Part shown: one piece after another, positions 15,980 through 24,085 of the stretch | How positions within the stretch are numbered: the stretch's first letter is position 1 | How the letters are laid out: every line of letters starts with the position of its first letter | Assembly: GCA_002348535.1 (NCBI GenBank) | Contig: DEBL01000088.1 | Coordinates: 1 to 38,950, forward strand | Origin: Deltaproteobacteria bacterium UBA2957 | GTDB taxonomy: Bacteria > Myxococcota_A > UBA796 | DNA length: 38,950 nt | Direction: 5' to 3' | Program-made: the position numbers and the translations under genes | The notes under the pieces: generated by a model | The model's input: only the letters and a program-made list of their open reading frames with translations | What the model was told of the DNA's origin: nothing | The model's database searches: none

Positions 15980-18088
15980 CTACAGGGTGGCTTCGAGGGC
16001 TTCTTTGCGGCTGAGACGAATCTTTCCGCTGCGCTTGTCGATGTCGATCACGCGAACCAACACTTCGTCGCCTTCGGTCACCACATCCGTTGTTTGCTCA
16101 ACGCGTTCGTTGGCCAAGTGGCTGATGTGCACCAAGCCTTCCGTTCCCGGGAAGATCTCGATGAAGGCACCGAAGTCCACTGTCCGCTTCACAACGCCCA
16201 AGTACAGCTTTCCGATTTCGGCTTCTTGGGTGAGCTCGCGAATCATGCCAAGCGCCTTGTTGGTGGCGTCTGCATCCGAGCTGGCGATGAGCACGGTACC
16301 GTCGTCTTCGACTGTAATCCGAACGCCGCACTCTTCTTGCATGCCCCGAATCGTCCGACCACCAGGGCCGATGATGTCCCGAATCTTGTCTTGCTTGACC
16401 TTAAGCTTGGTGATTCGAGGAGCATTCGCAGCGATGTCTTCGCGTGGCTCGCTGATGGACTTCGCCATCTCGTCGAGAATGTGAATCCGGCCTTCACGGG
16501 CTTGCCCAAGGGCCTTGGCCATGATTTCCCGGCTCACCGAGTCGATCTTGGTGTCCATCTGGAACGCAGTGATTCCATTCCGGGTACCGGTGACCTTGAA
16601 GTCCATGTCGCCCAAATGATCTTCATCACCAAGGATGTCGGAGAGGACTGCGAAGTCATCGCCTTCCTTGATGAGGCCCATTGCAATACCGGCAACTGGT
16701 GCCTTGAGGGGAACACCGGCATCCATCAGCGCAAGGGTCGAACCGCAGACGGTCGCCATGGAGCTGGATCCGTTGGATTCAAGCACATCCGAACAGCAAC
16801 GAAGAACATACGGGAAGTCCTCTTGCTTTGGAAGCACAGGAATGAGACTGCGGTGAGCCAAGTTTCCGTGCCCAATCTCGCGACGCTTTGGACCGCGAAG
16901 CATGCGCGCTTCACCGGTGCAGAACGGCGGGAAGTTGTAGGTCAACATCCACCGACGGAATTCAGTTTGTGAACCCGCAAAGTCGATGCGCTGTGAGTCC
17001 ATTTCCATGCCGAGAGCCGCGGTCACGAAGGTCTGGGTTTCTCCCCGCGTGAACAGAGCAGAACCATGGGACTTGGCAGCGACGCTGACTCGAGAGTCGA
17101 TGAACCGAATTTCGTCCGTGGCGCGACCGTCAATGCGACGACGCTCGCCGAGGACTTGCTTCCGCATCACCTTACCGACCATCTTGTCCCACGCTTCCTT
17201 GGCGTCGTTGGTCTTGGCTTCGATCACATCTTCATCGGTTTCACCGTCGAGCATCGACTCGATGACCGCATTGCGAGCAGCCTTCAGTTGCTCCTTTCGC
17301 TCGTGCTTTCCGGTGATGGCCATTGCCGCGACGAGGCTATCGGTACCGTTGGCTTCGACATAGGCGAGAACATCAGCGTCGAGTTCAGGCGCAGGAGGAA
17401 CCTCTGCCTTCTCCACACCGGCGATGTCACGAAGTTCATTGATGGCACCGATGATCTTCTTGATCTCGGAGTGCGCGTGATCCATCGCGTCCATCATCTG
17501 GTCTTCAGACATTTCATTGGCGCCGCCTTCCACCATGCACACGGCGTCTTCTGTACCGGCAACGACAAGGTTCATGTCGGCCGTTTCCATCTGAGCGCGG
17601 CTGGGGTTTACAACCAACTCACCATCGATGGACGACACTCGAACACCAGCGATGGCCCGTTGAAGGGGTGCGTTCGAGATGTGAAGGGCTGCGGATGCTC
17701 CGCACATGGCGAGCGTGTCGGTGTCGGTGGTCTCATCGTAAGACAAGACGGTCGCAATCACCTGTGTCTCGTTGCGGTATTGCTTTGGAAACTGTGGGCG
17801 GATGGGGCGGTCGATCATGCGAGCGATCAATGTCTCGCGTTCGTTCGAGCGTCCTTCGCGCTTGAAGTAGTTCCCGGGGATCGAGCCGTAGGCCCCGTTC
17901 CGGTCTTGGTATTCGCAGGTCAAGGGCAGGAAGTCGAACCGGGCAGGGCCACCGGTAACGGCGGTCACAAGCACGGAGGAATCACCCACGCGAACGATGA
18001 CGGAACCGTCGGCTTGCTTAGCCATAAGGCCCGTCTCAAAGGTCATAGTGGTCCCGCCGATTTCGACGGATACGGATTTGGTTTCCAT
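15980..18088 (-). CDS. pnp: Polyribonucleotide nucleotidyltransferase (PNPase)
   Basis: The 702-residue product has the normal PNPase layout: first RNase PH domain (to about 140), linking helical domain (about 145-225), second catalytic RNase PH domain (about 300-540), a KH domain (KIRDIIGPGGRTIRGM) and a C-terminal S1 domain (GAFIEIFPGTEGLVHISHL). It degrades RNA by phosphorolysis and can add heteropolymeric tails, usually in a degradosome. ATG 18088 is chosen because GGAG lies six bases upstream; an in-frame GTG at 18106 would add six residues. The ATG and the ribosome-binding site lie in a perfect hairpin (18086-18103), suggesting translational control. It sits 280 bases downstream of rpsO. 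Confidence 0.98.
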   Translation of the reverse strand: METKSVSVEIGGTTMTFETGLMAKQADGSVIVRVGDSSVLVTAVTGGPARFDFLPLTCEYQDRNGAYGSIPGNYFKREGRSNERETLIARMIDRPIRPQFPKQYRNETQVIATVLSYDETTDTDTLAMCGASAALHISNAPLQRAIAGVRVSSIDGELVVNPSRAQMETADMNLVVAGTEDAVCMVEGGANEMSEDQMMDAMDHAHSEIKKIIGAINELRDIAGVEKAEVPPAPELDADVLAYVEANGTDSLVAAMAITGKHERKEQLKAARNAVIESMLDGETDEDVIEAKTNDAKEAWDKMVGKVMRKQVLGERRRIDGRATDEIRFIDSRVSVAAKSHGSALFTRGETQTFVTAALGMEMDSQRIDFAGSQTEFRRWMLTYNFPPFCTGEARMLRGPKRREIGHGNLAHRSLIPVLPKQEDFPYVLRCCSDVLESNGSSSMATVCGSTLALMDAGVPLKAPVAGIAMGLIKEGDDFAVLSDILGDEDHLGDMDFKVTGTRNGITAFQMDTKIDSVSREIMAKALGQAREGRIHILDEMAKSISEPREDIAANAPRITKLKVKQDKIRDIIGPGGRTIRGMQEECGVRITVEDDGTVLIASSDADATNKALGMIRELTQEAEIGKLYLGVVKRTVDFGAFIEIFPGTEGLVHISHLANERVEQTTDVVTEGDEVLVRVIDIDKRSGKIRLSRKEALEATL

Positions 18089-18133
18089 TTGGTTCTCCAA
18101 ATGCACGGGCGCATCGCATGGCCGTCCATTTGG
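18086..18133 (-). promoter_or_regulatory. pnp leader: start-codon hairpin with an alternative pairing partner
   Basis: On the pnp strand the sequence CATTTGG-AGAA-CCAAATG (18103 down to 18086) is a perfect 7-bp hairpin with a four-base loop. The last three bases of the 3' arm are the pnp ATG, and the GGAG ribosome-binding site spans stem and loop. A second copy of the 3' arm, CCAAATGG, lies upstream at 18133-18126 and could pair with the same CATTTGG arm instead, freeing the start. Two mutually exclusive structures are thus possible. That this regulates pnp is inference. Confidence 0.55.
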
Positions 18134-18161
18134 CCACTGCTCCCGCTGTGTTTTTTTGGGG

Positions 18162-18181
18162 GTGCGCGCACACGCGCGCGC
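18162..18181. other. 20-base alternating purine-pyrimidine run between rpsO and pnp
   Basis: Positions 18162-18181 alternate purine and pyrimidine without a break (GTGCGCGCACACGCGCGCGC), the kind of sequence that readily adopts Z-DNA. Within it, GCGCGC-ACAC-GCGCGC can also form a six-pair hairpin with a four-base loop in RNA. It directly follows a T7G5 run on the + strand. It lies in the untranslated stretch between the rpsO terminator and the pnp start. Confidence 0.6.
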
Positions 18182-18330
18182 CGCAATCAGGGACAGGTCT
18201 CAGGCTTCAAAACGCGACCGAGACTCCGTAGACCTGCGAAGATTGAATGATTCCAGCGCATTCAAGCTGCGAAGACCTGCGGGATCCGGCTGTCCAAAGA
18301 CGTTGACCGATTGCGGGTATTGTAAAGAAC

Positions 18331-18364
18331 AAAGAAAAACGGGCGACTGTATAGCCGCCCGTTT
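18331..18364 (-). terminator. Intrinsic terminator after rpsO
   Basis: On the rpsO strand, five bases after the stop codon, the arms AAACGGGCG and CGCCCGTTT form a perfect nine-base stem around a ten-base loop. They run into a U-rich tail (TTTTTC, sharing Ts with the stem). This is a convincing Rho-independent terminator and should reduce read-through from rpsO into pnp. Confidence 0.85.
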
Positions 18365-18368
18365 GGAA

Positions 18369-18638
18369 CTAACGCCGAAGGCCGAGGCTCTTGATGAGCG
18401 CCTTGTAGCGATCCTCATCGTTCGTCCGCAGGTATTTCAGCAGACGGCGACGGCGACCAACCAACTTGAGCAGACCACGACGGCTGTGGTGGTCTTTTTT
18501 GTGGGTCTTGAAGTGGCCGTTGAGGTAGTTGATGCGCTCAGTAAGAAGCGCGACCTGAACCTCTGGTGAACCCGTGTCACCCTCGTGGGTGGCGTAGGTT
18601 GTCATCAGTTCTTGCTTGCGTTCAGCAGTCATTGCCAT
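18369..18638 (-). CDS. rpsO: 30S ribosomal protein S15
   Basis: The 89-residue product has the standard S15 length and sequence: THEGDTGSPEVQVALLTERI, LNGHFKTHKKDHHSRRGLL and the C-terminal LLKYL...RY..LI..LGLRR. S15 binds 16S rRNA early in assembly of the 30S platform. The first ATG at 18638 has GGAG eight bases upstream and is preferred over the ATG two codons later. A sigma70-like promoter lies upstream (18721-18749) and a terminator follows. The rpsO-pnp order is widely conserved in bacteria. The roughly 75-base leader could carry S15 autoregulation, which is known in other species, but I could not identify a specific fold. Confidence 0.98.
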   Translation of the reverse strand: MAMTAERKQELMTTYATHEGDTGSPEVQVALLTERINYLNGHFKTHKKDHHSRRGLLKLVGRRRRLLKYLRTNDEDRYKALIKSLGLRR

Positions 18639-18720
18639 TTTGATGTCTCCTTCATTTTCGCCTCAGCAGGTGACCGCCGGATGGCATACCGGGGGGTGCC
18701 GCTTGAGACGCTGACAGCCG

Positions 18721-18749
18721 CTTATGGCCCGTTGTGTTCGACTCGTCAA
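18721..18749 (-). promoter_or_regulatory. Predicted sigma70-type promoter of rpsO
   Basis: Reading the - strand, TTGACG (18749-18744) and CATAAG (18726-18721) are separated by 17 bases. They match the TTGACA/TATAAT consensus at five and four of six positions. Transcription would begin near 18713, giving a leader of about 75 bases in front of rpsO. The site lies just downstream of the stop of the radical SAM gene. Confidence 0.6.
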
Positions 18750-18772
18750 GAGATTGGGAACACTTGATCGCC

Positions 18773-20182
18773 CTAAATTGCCATTCCGTAGATTCCATAC
18801 AGCAGCATCTTGGGGCTGATGGTGCGCAAATCGATGAACTGCTTCTTGAGCTGACGGGGCCGCATGTAGAATCGCCGGGTGGCCCAAGACTGCATCTTCA
18901 CCAGCGTGGATGGATCGTAGCCATGGGGGTGGTAGATCAAGCGATCGGGGTCAGGATTGAACGTGGTGTAGTTCTCCCAGTCATCTCGAAACAGGTCTTT
19001 CTGCCATCGGTCCTCGAATAGCTTTGAACCCGGAAACGGCACGGTGATGGCAAACTTGGCGAAGTCAAGGTCGAGGTCAACGGCGAACTCCACGGTTTCT
19101 TTGGTCATCTCCGGCGTCTCTCCGGGCATGCCAATCATGAACAGGCCGACGGTTTGAATCCCGGCGTTGCGTGCATTGTCGACACCAACGCGGACTTTCT
19201 CGGTCGTGATCCGCTTGTTCACATTCCCCAGCAAAAGATCCACGCCCGACTCGATGCCCATCAACACACGTCGGCATCCACCGTCGTACATCATCTGACA
19301 GGTCTCGGGATCGAGTCGATCCGCCCGTGTTTCGCTCAGCCACTGACACTTTTTATCCAAGCCGCGGGCGACCAGCTCTGTGGTGAAGGGCTCCAAGTCC
19401 CGCTTAACCAACGGAAAGATGGGATCGATGAACCCGATTTGCTTCACCCCAAATCGGTCCACCAGATACTCATACTCGTCCACAATCTTGACCGGATCGC
19501 GACGACGGTACACCTTTCCTCCGGTGTGAATCAGCGAGCAGTAGTCGCACCGATACGGACATCCTCGAGACCCCGATATGGTCAATACTGGCTTTGCAAA
19601 ATCGGCAAACGGCAAGAGGCCATACTTGTGGTACGGAAACAGGTGCCACGCCGGGTATGGAAGCGAATCCAAGTCTTGGTTGATCGCCCGCGCCTTGTTG
19701 GTGACAACGCCATCATCCGACCGCCAAGTCAACCCATCGATGGCGGAAAAATCAGTCTCGTTGCTCGCCAAGGCATCGACCAGTTCATTGATCGTGATCT
19801 CACCATCCCCATGAACGGCGAAATCAGCGTCTCGTGACACAACAATTTCCCGTCCAAAGACATCCGCATGCACACCGCCCCAGACGATCTTTGTCTCGGG
19901 GAGGCGAACCCTGAGCCGTGAACTGATGGCCGAGCAAACCGGTGCCGACGGCGTCAAGACCGTCATGCCGATCAGGTCAGGACGGAATCGCTCCGACTTC
20001 TCTGCAACTTGGTCCACATCGAGGCGTTCCGCAAACATGTCGATGACGCGAACATGGCAGCCATGCTGTTCGAGCGCCGCCGCGATGTAGGCCAAGCCAA
20101 TGCACGGCATGGGCTCAAGCAAGCCCGAGAACCGACCCAACTTGGCGAGGTTCATCGCCGGATTGATCAACAGAACGCGCAT
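18773..20182 (-). CDS. B12-binding-domain radical SAM protein
   Basis: The start MRVLLINP (ATG 20182) is taken because an upstream extension would run into the preceding gene and is low in coding character; the product is 469 residues. Residues 1-150 resemble the cobalamin-binding Rossmann domain of B12-dependent radical SAM enzymes (VLLINPAM, IGLAYIAAALEQHGCHVRVID, VWGGVHADVF). The radical SAM core carries the CxxxCxxC cluster motif GCPYRCDYC (Cys208, 212, 215), followed by GFIDPIF, RVLMGIESG and GLFMIGMPGET. Such enzymes catalyse methylation or rearrangement, often in lipid, hopanoid or natural-product pathways; the substrate is unknown. The gene starts 29 bases after the GT-C-type membrane protein gene and is probably co-transcribed with it. 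Confidence 0.88.
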   Translation of the reverse strand: MRVLLINPAMNLAKLGRFSGLLEPMPCIGLAYIAAALEQHGCHVRVIDMFAERLDVDQVAEKSERFRPDLIGMTVLTPSAPVCSAISSRLRVRLPETKIVWGGVHADVFGREIVVSRDADFAVHGDGEITINELVDALASNETDFSAIDGLTWRSDDGVVTNKARAINQDLDSLPYPAWHLFPYHKYGLLPFADFAKPVLTISGSRGCPYRCDYCSLIHTGGKVYRRRDPVKIVDEYEYLVDRFGVKQIGFIDPIFPLVKRDLEPFTTELVARGLDKKCQWLSETRADRLDPETCQMMYDGGCRRVLMGIESGVDLLLGNVNKRITTEKVRVGVDNARNAGIQTVGLFMIGMPGETPEMTKETVEFAVDLDLDFAKFAITVPFPGSKLFEDRWQKDLFRDDWENYTTFNPDPDRLIYHPHGYDPSTLVKMQSWATRRFYMRPRQLKKQFIDLRTISPKMLLYGIYGMAI

Positions 20183-20211
20183 TCGGTCTCTTCTCCCACC
20201 TTCACTGTACC

Positions 20212-21648
20212 TCATTGCTTGGGAAAACGATTGCCGTCTTCTTCGGAAATGTGGTCCGGCAGCCGCGCGATGTCCTTTCGCGTGAGGTACTGAAAAAATA
20301 CAGGATGGGCCTGAGTGAGCCCCCACTTTCGTTGATGCTGTACGGAGTGGTGATCATAAGCCGCTGCCACGGTAGCCTGTGCACCTTCAAACATTGGAGT
20401 GAAGGTGATGGATGGACCCACAAAATTTCGACTTGGTACCATCGCAGCTGGGCGCAAGCCGAGGATTGACTCCGGCGACATCTCGCGGACTTCGGTCCGT
20501 CCCGAGGCATCAATCACGGGCCCCCCGTAGTGGTACGCAATGGACCCTGCGCTGTGCAAGACGACCGGCTGCGGAGAACTAAATCGCCACTTTAAGAAGC
20601 GAGCCATCGCCTGGGATTCCTTCAGCGCAATCCGCCGCTCTCTGGCCACACCTTCTACCGAGGCACGAGGACGGGCAACGTCAATGACGACCAACAGCAA
20701 CGCCGTGATGACCACCGCCCGGCCCCGGCGAATGTTCATCATGGTGTGCGTGCTGAGCCAACAAAACGCCACAACCGCCGGTAAAAAACGGTCCGCGCCA
20801 GGCGCAACATCCCCTGAACCCGTGATGCCCCGAAACAGCCACACCAAGGCACACCACCCGGCCACACGCGTTGCCGGATGACCAAAGGTCGTGGAGCCCA
20901 CACCGAACACGCCAAGGGTCAGGAGGACGGGCATGGCTCCCGCAAGCACAACCAGCCGTTGTGGAGTGATAATCTGGAGGTCGACTGCGAGCGCTGTTGG
21001 AAACTCAAGTCCCAGCAAAAGTCCGCCCATCACCTGCACGGCACCCGCAACCGATACGGACCAAATCATCCTGCGATCGGCAGCCACTGCGCCAAGCGAT
21101 GCCGCCAACCCAAACGGTCCGCAGAGAGCGAGTCCACCAACCGCAATCGTGGGCAACACACGGCCCTTCGGCGTATCCAGCGGGTGTCTGATGGTCATCA
21201 AGACCAAAGCCGTCCACATTGCTAACCATGCGTCATTGGTCCCCGAACGCGCGGCGATAAGGAGCGGACTCGAAGCCGCGAAGGCGACAACTGGGAGCAG
21301 GCATCGCCCAAAATCGAGCCGGCGAATTGCATCTGCGAACAACACGGTCACACAGAGTCCCGCCGCCAACACACCCAAGACCGGCAGCGCTTTCACGGGC
21401 TCCACACCGATACCGTGCAGTCCCGTCAGGACGGACACCCATAGCGAATCGAGAAACCCCATGGTCGCCGCATCTTGGCCGGGTAGACGGCCCGATCGAC
21501 CCCATGAGAACGAAAAGGCGTAACGAACGGGGACAAAGGCCCGATCGACCCACATCGAGGTTCCCGACCACGCCTGAGCGGACACTGCCGCCCCCACTGC
21601 GCTTCCAGCCCCCCATGCGAGGAGTGGGCGGCGAAGACTCGGAGTCAA
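20212..21648 (-). CDS. Multi-pass membrane protein, GT-C-type glycosyltransferase candidate
   Basis: The 478-residue product has about ten hydrophobic segments up to about residue 310, then a soluble C-terminal part. Near the N-terminus, an acidic loop after the first membrane segment (Asp35 in WVDRAFV) and the sequence LPGQDAATMGFLDSLW at 55-70 resemble the first periplasmic loop of polyprenyl-phosphate-sugar-dependent GT-C enzymes such as AftB. If so, it transfers a sugar from a lipid carrier on the periplasmic face. The ATG overlaps the stop of the Gfo/Idh-like gene (ATGA), and the radical SAM gene follows, so the three probably serve one envelope pathway. The GT-C assignment rests on topology and this motif. 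Confidence 0.6.
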   Translation of the reverse strand: MTPSLRRPLLAWGAGSAVGAAVSAQAWSGTSMWVDRAFVPVRYAFSFSWGRSGRLPGQDAATMGFLDSLWVSVLTGLHGIGVEPVKALPVLGVLAAGLCVTVLFADAIRRLDFGRCLLPVVAFAASSPLLIAARSGTNDAWLAMWTALVLMTIRHPLDTPKGRVLPTIAVGGLALCGPFGLAASLGAVAADRRMIWSVSVAGAVQVMGGLLLGLEFPTALAVDLQIITPQRLVVLAGAMPVLLTLGVFGVGSTTFGHPATRVAGWCALVWLFRGITGSGDVAPGADRFLPAVVAFCWLSTHTMMNIRRGRAVVITALLLVVIDVARPRASVEGVARERRIALKESQAMARFLKWRFSSPQPVVLHSAGSIAYHYGGPVIDASGRTEVREMSPESILGLRPAAMVPSRNFVGPSITFTPMFEGAQATVAAAYDHHSVQHQRKWGLTQAHPVFFQYLTRKDIARLPDHISEEDGNRFPKQ

Positions 21649-22487
21649 GAGACCCCCATCACCAAGTCAGCAACGCTCAGTCCATCGAGGACCTGTTCCA
21701 TTGGAATGTACGACTCCGCTCCATCAAGGATCGATGCCGTCGCTGCCAGTTGGTCGACCTGAAACAGTCCTTCCGTCGGCTCAAGTTCAACTTCCTCACC
21801 ATCAAGAAAGATTTGCCGCGCCTGTTGACGAACAATTCCGCAGTCGAATTCGAGCACCATCTCGAGGTTTCGCTCCAACCCTTCTTCCATGCGGCAATCA
21901 AGACCAATGGTGACCCCATCCGGGTACACCAGTTGCACCGCGAGGTTGCTGGGCGTGCAACGCTCAACTTCAACGTCTTCCGGCACGCCAACCGCATCAA
22001 TAATGCGCTGAAAGCGAGCGATATTTGCGTGGGCTGGCGATGTCGCCCGGGGCCGAGCCCCGCCCCAAAATCGAACATTGCCACCCAACAAGGTTTTTCC
22101 GACCGCGAAATTTCGAATCCACCGCGCCGCAGGCGTCAGCAACTCAATGTGCTCGACGTGGAGAACTCGGTCCCGAGCCACGGAAAGCGCGAATAAACTG
22201 GATGCTTCCCCGGCCGATGCGGCAACAGGAAACTCGCACACGACGTGGCGATGGGTGGACAAAGCAATGTGAACTTGACTGGCGTGAAAGTTGTCTGGAG
22301 AACAAATGGCCACCGCGTCGACGTGCTGAAGCATTTCTTCAAACGAGGAGAAGCTCTCAAGATCAACGGACTCCGGCGATCCGCGCCAGCCTCCGACCAA
22401 CTCGGCTCTTGGGTCGGCCCGGATTGCGCGAACGCGAGCGCGACCGGCAAGCCCAACACCCAGTACGCCCCATCGAACCTTCATCAT
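21645..22487 (-). CDS. Gfo/Idh/MocA-family oxidoreductase-like protein
   Basis: ATG 22487 has GAGGT seven bases upstream and gives a 280-residue product, short for a family of about 330-380. The N-terminal Rossmann domain has the NAD(P) loop GVLGVGLAGR at 7-16 and the strand DAVAICSPDNFHA. The motif that normally reads EKP, with a catalytic Lys, is EFP at 85-87, so canonical dehydrogenase chemistry may be lost or changed. A C-terminal alpha/beta domain follows (IARFQRIIDAVGV and later strands). The family acts on sugars and sugar nucleotides, which fits its coupling to the GT-C-type membrane protein. It is divergent from the FAD amine oxidase gene, with 52 bases between. Confidence 0.8.
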   Translation of the reverse strand: MMKVRWGVLGVGLAGRARVRAIRADPRAELVGGWRGSPESVDLESFSSFEEMLQHVDAVAICSPDNFHASQVHIALSTHRHVVCEFPVAASAGEASSLFALSVARDRVLHVEHIELLTPAARWIRNFAVGKTLLGGNVRFWGGARPRATSPAHANIARFQRIIDAVGVPEDVEVERCTPSNLAVQLVYPDGVTIGLDCRMEEGLERNLEMVLEFDCGIVRQQARQIFLDGEEVELEPTEGLFQVDQLAATASILDGAESYIPMEQVLDGLSVADLVMGVS

Positions 22488-22539
22488 TGATCGCACCTCT
22501 ATCCGTTGGCAGATAACATGGGCTCCACAGGAGTCAGCC

Positions 22540-23685
22540 TTGAGAGCAATAGTAATCGGTGGCGGAATCATGGGGCTCTGCTCTGCGCTCGCACTGCAAC
22601 AGACAGGGCATCGAGTCACCGTCTACGAACAGGGCAGCATACCGAACCCGATGGGATCGAGTGTCGACCATCACCGCCTCATCCGTCATCCCTACGGACC
22701 GTTGACGGGGTATGCGATGATGATCAACTCCGCCTTCAAGGCTTGGGGTCGCCTATGGAGCCAACTGGGTCAAACCCTGTTTCACGCCACCGGAACCCTC
22801 GTCACTGCAAGCGACGACACGGCGTGGGTCGATCAATCGTTGAGCGATATGAACGCACTTGGGATTCGTGTCGAGGCGCTCTCCGCCGATGGAATCCGCC
22901 ACCGAGCACCCATGATTCGTGCAGATGGTTTTGAGAAGGCCGCGTGGATTGACTCGGGAGGCGTGCTGTTCGCCGAGCCGATCGTGGCCGCGATCGCACG
23001 GCACCTCGTCCTCTCCGGGGTGACCGTGAACACCAACACCCCGGTTGTCGACATCGATCCGGTGCGCGGCTCCGTGACCCTCGCGGATGGAACACGCGCC
23101 CGTGCTGAAATCGTGATCGTGGCCTGCGGTCCGTGGGTGAGAGAACTGGTTCCATCCATCATGGGTCGCGTCAAGCCCAGCCGACAAGTTGTGGCCTACC
23201 TCGAACCGCCACCCCACCTCGCTGACGCGTGGAGGACGGCGCCCATGATTCTCGACATCCACGGGGCGGGGGGCATTTATGCAGTCCCTCCTGTAGGCGG
23301 AACCGGCCTCAAAGTCGGCGATCACACGTTCTCGCGCAAGGGCCATCCGAGTCGAAAACGAGAGGTGAAGCCTGGCGAAGCCGAACGGCTATTCGAGGCA
23401 TGCCGGTCACGATTTTTGGAACTCGATGCGTACCGTATTGCTCACGCAAAGACCTGCTTCTACACCGTCGAAGCCGATGAGCGATTCATTCTGGAGAAGC
23501 AGGATCGCGCTGTCATCGTGACGGGATTCTCGGGGCACGGGTTCAAATTTGGAGCCCTAATGGGTGAGATCGTGGCCGGACTTACCAATGAACGTCTCAC
23601 CCCCACCGAAGCGACCGAGCTTGCCGCAGGGCGGATAGCCGACCGGAAACGCATCGAGGCGCTCACCAGCCTTTGTTCGGATTGA
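22540..23685 (+). CDS. FAD-dependent amine oxidase, monomeric sarcosine oxidase / N-methyltryptophan oxidase family
   Basis: The frame starts at TTG 22540, with AGGAG six bases upstream. The 381-residue product begins directly with the FAD-binding fold MRAIVIGGGIMG (dinucleotide loop at 7-12, Glu30 in VTVYEQ). Two family hallmarks are visible: Cys306 in KTCFYTVEADERFIL aligns with the Cys that binds FAD covalently in sarcosine oxidase, and Lys258 in GTGLKVGDHTF aligns with the oxygen-activating Lys. It should oxidise a secondary or N-methyl amino acid to an imine, producing hydrogen peroxide. The exact substrate is open. It overlaps the convergent Hsp15-like gene by 23 bases. Confidence 0.88.
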   Translation: MRAIVIGGGIMGLCSALALQQTGHRVTVYEQGSIPNPMGSSVDHHRLIRHPYGPLTGYAMMINSAFKAWGRLWSQLGQTLFHATGTLVTASDDTAWVDQSLSDMNALGIRVEALSADGIRHRAPMIRADGFEKAAWIDSGGVLFAEPIVAAIARHLVLSGVTVNTNTPVVDIDPVRGSVTLADGTRARAEIVIVACGPWVRELVPSIMGRVKPSRQVVAYLEPPPHLADAWRTAPMILDIHGAGGIYAVPPVGGTGLKVGDHTFSRKGHPSRKREVKPGEAERLFEACRSRFLELDAYRIAHAKTCFYTVEADERFILEKQDRAVIVTGFSGHGFKFGALMGEIVAGLTNERLTPTEATELAAGRIADRKRIEALTSLCSD

Positions 23686-24043
23686 AGCGGCGCCGATCTC
23701 GTTTGGTGGGTCGAGGCCCTTTTCGACCCTTTCGGCTGCCCCGGTCGAACGTTGGGTCCCCCGGAACCCGTCCGGTGGGAGGGGGTGGCGGCGTGTGGTC
23801 AACATACAATGTGACCGCAACCTTGGCCGGACCCCGCTTGTCTGCCAATCCAGCAACCTCGAGGACACGCGGCCCGCCCGGGGTCAACACCTCAATGGTG
23901 TCCCCCACGACCACATTTTTGCTCGACTTGGACGTCTCTCCATTGATCGCGACATGCCCTCCCGTGCAGGCATCGGATGCCATCGAGCGCGTCTTGAACA
24001 TTCGCGCCGCCCACAACCATTTATCGACCCGAACTTTTTCCAT
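23663..24043 (-). CDS. S4-domain RNA-binding protein, Hsp15-like
   Basis: The 126-residue product starts with an S4 RNA-binding domain (VRVDKWLWAARMFKTRSMA, then GHVAINGE and VVVGDTIEV) in the arrangement of heat-shock protein 15 (HslR). It ends in a strongly basic, Pro-rich tail (GSRKGRKGPRPTKRDRRRF). Hsp15 binds free 50S subunits carrying a stalled peptidyl-tRNA and helps recycle them; that role is assumed here from family membership. The start ATG 24043 has a weak GGAAAG site. It is divergent from the next gene, with 42 bases between. Confidence 0.88.
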   Translation of the reverse strand: MEKVRVDKWLWAARMFKTRSMASDACTGGHVAINGETSKSSKNVVVGDTIEVLTPGGPRVLEVAGLADKRGPAKVAVTLYVDHTPPPPPTGRVPGDPTFDRGSRKGRKGPRPTKRDRRRFNPNKGW

Positions 24044-24085
24044 GGCTTTCCGTCACAATTGGCTGAAGCATGGTAACCAACTGGC

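Noticed and set aside
15902..16972. Open frame of 356 codons on the + strand
   Set aside because: Antisense to dut and pnp; no recognisable domain.
18145..18181. T7 run plus GC-rich hairpin as a terminator
   Set aside because: On the + strand the T-run precedes the hairpin, and on the - strand the hairpin is followed by C and A runs, so the order is wrong for either direction.
17066..18250. Open frame of 394 codons on the + strand
   Set aside because: Antisense to pnp and low in protein-like character; pnp is certain.
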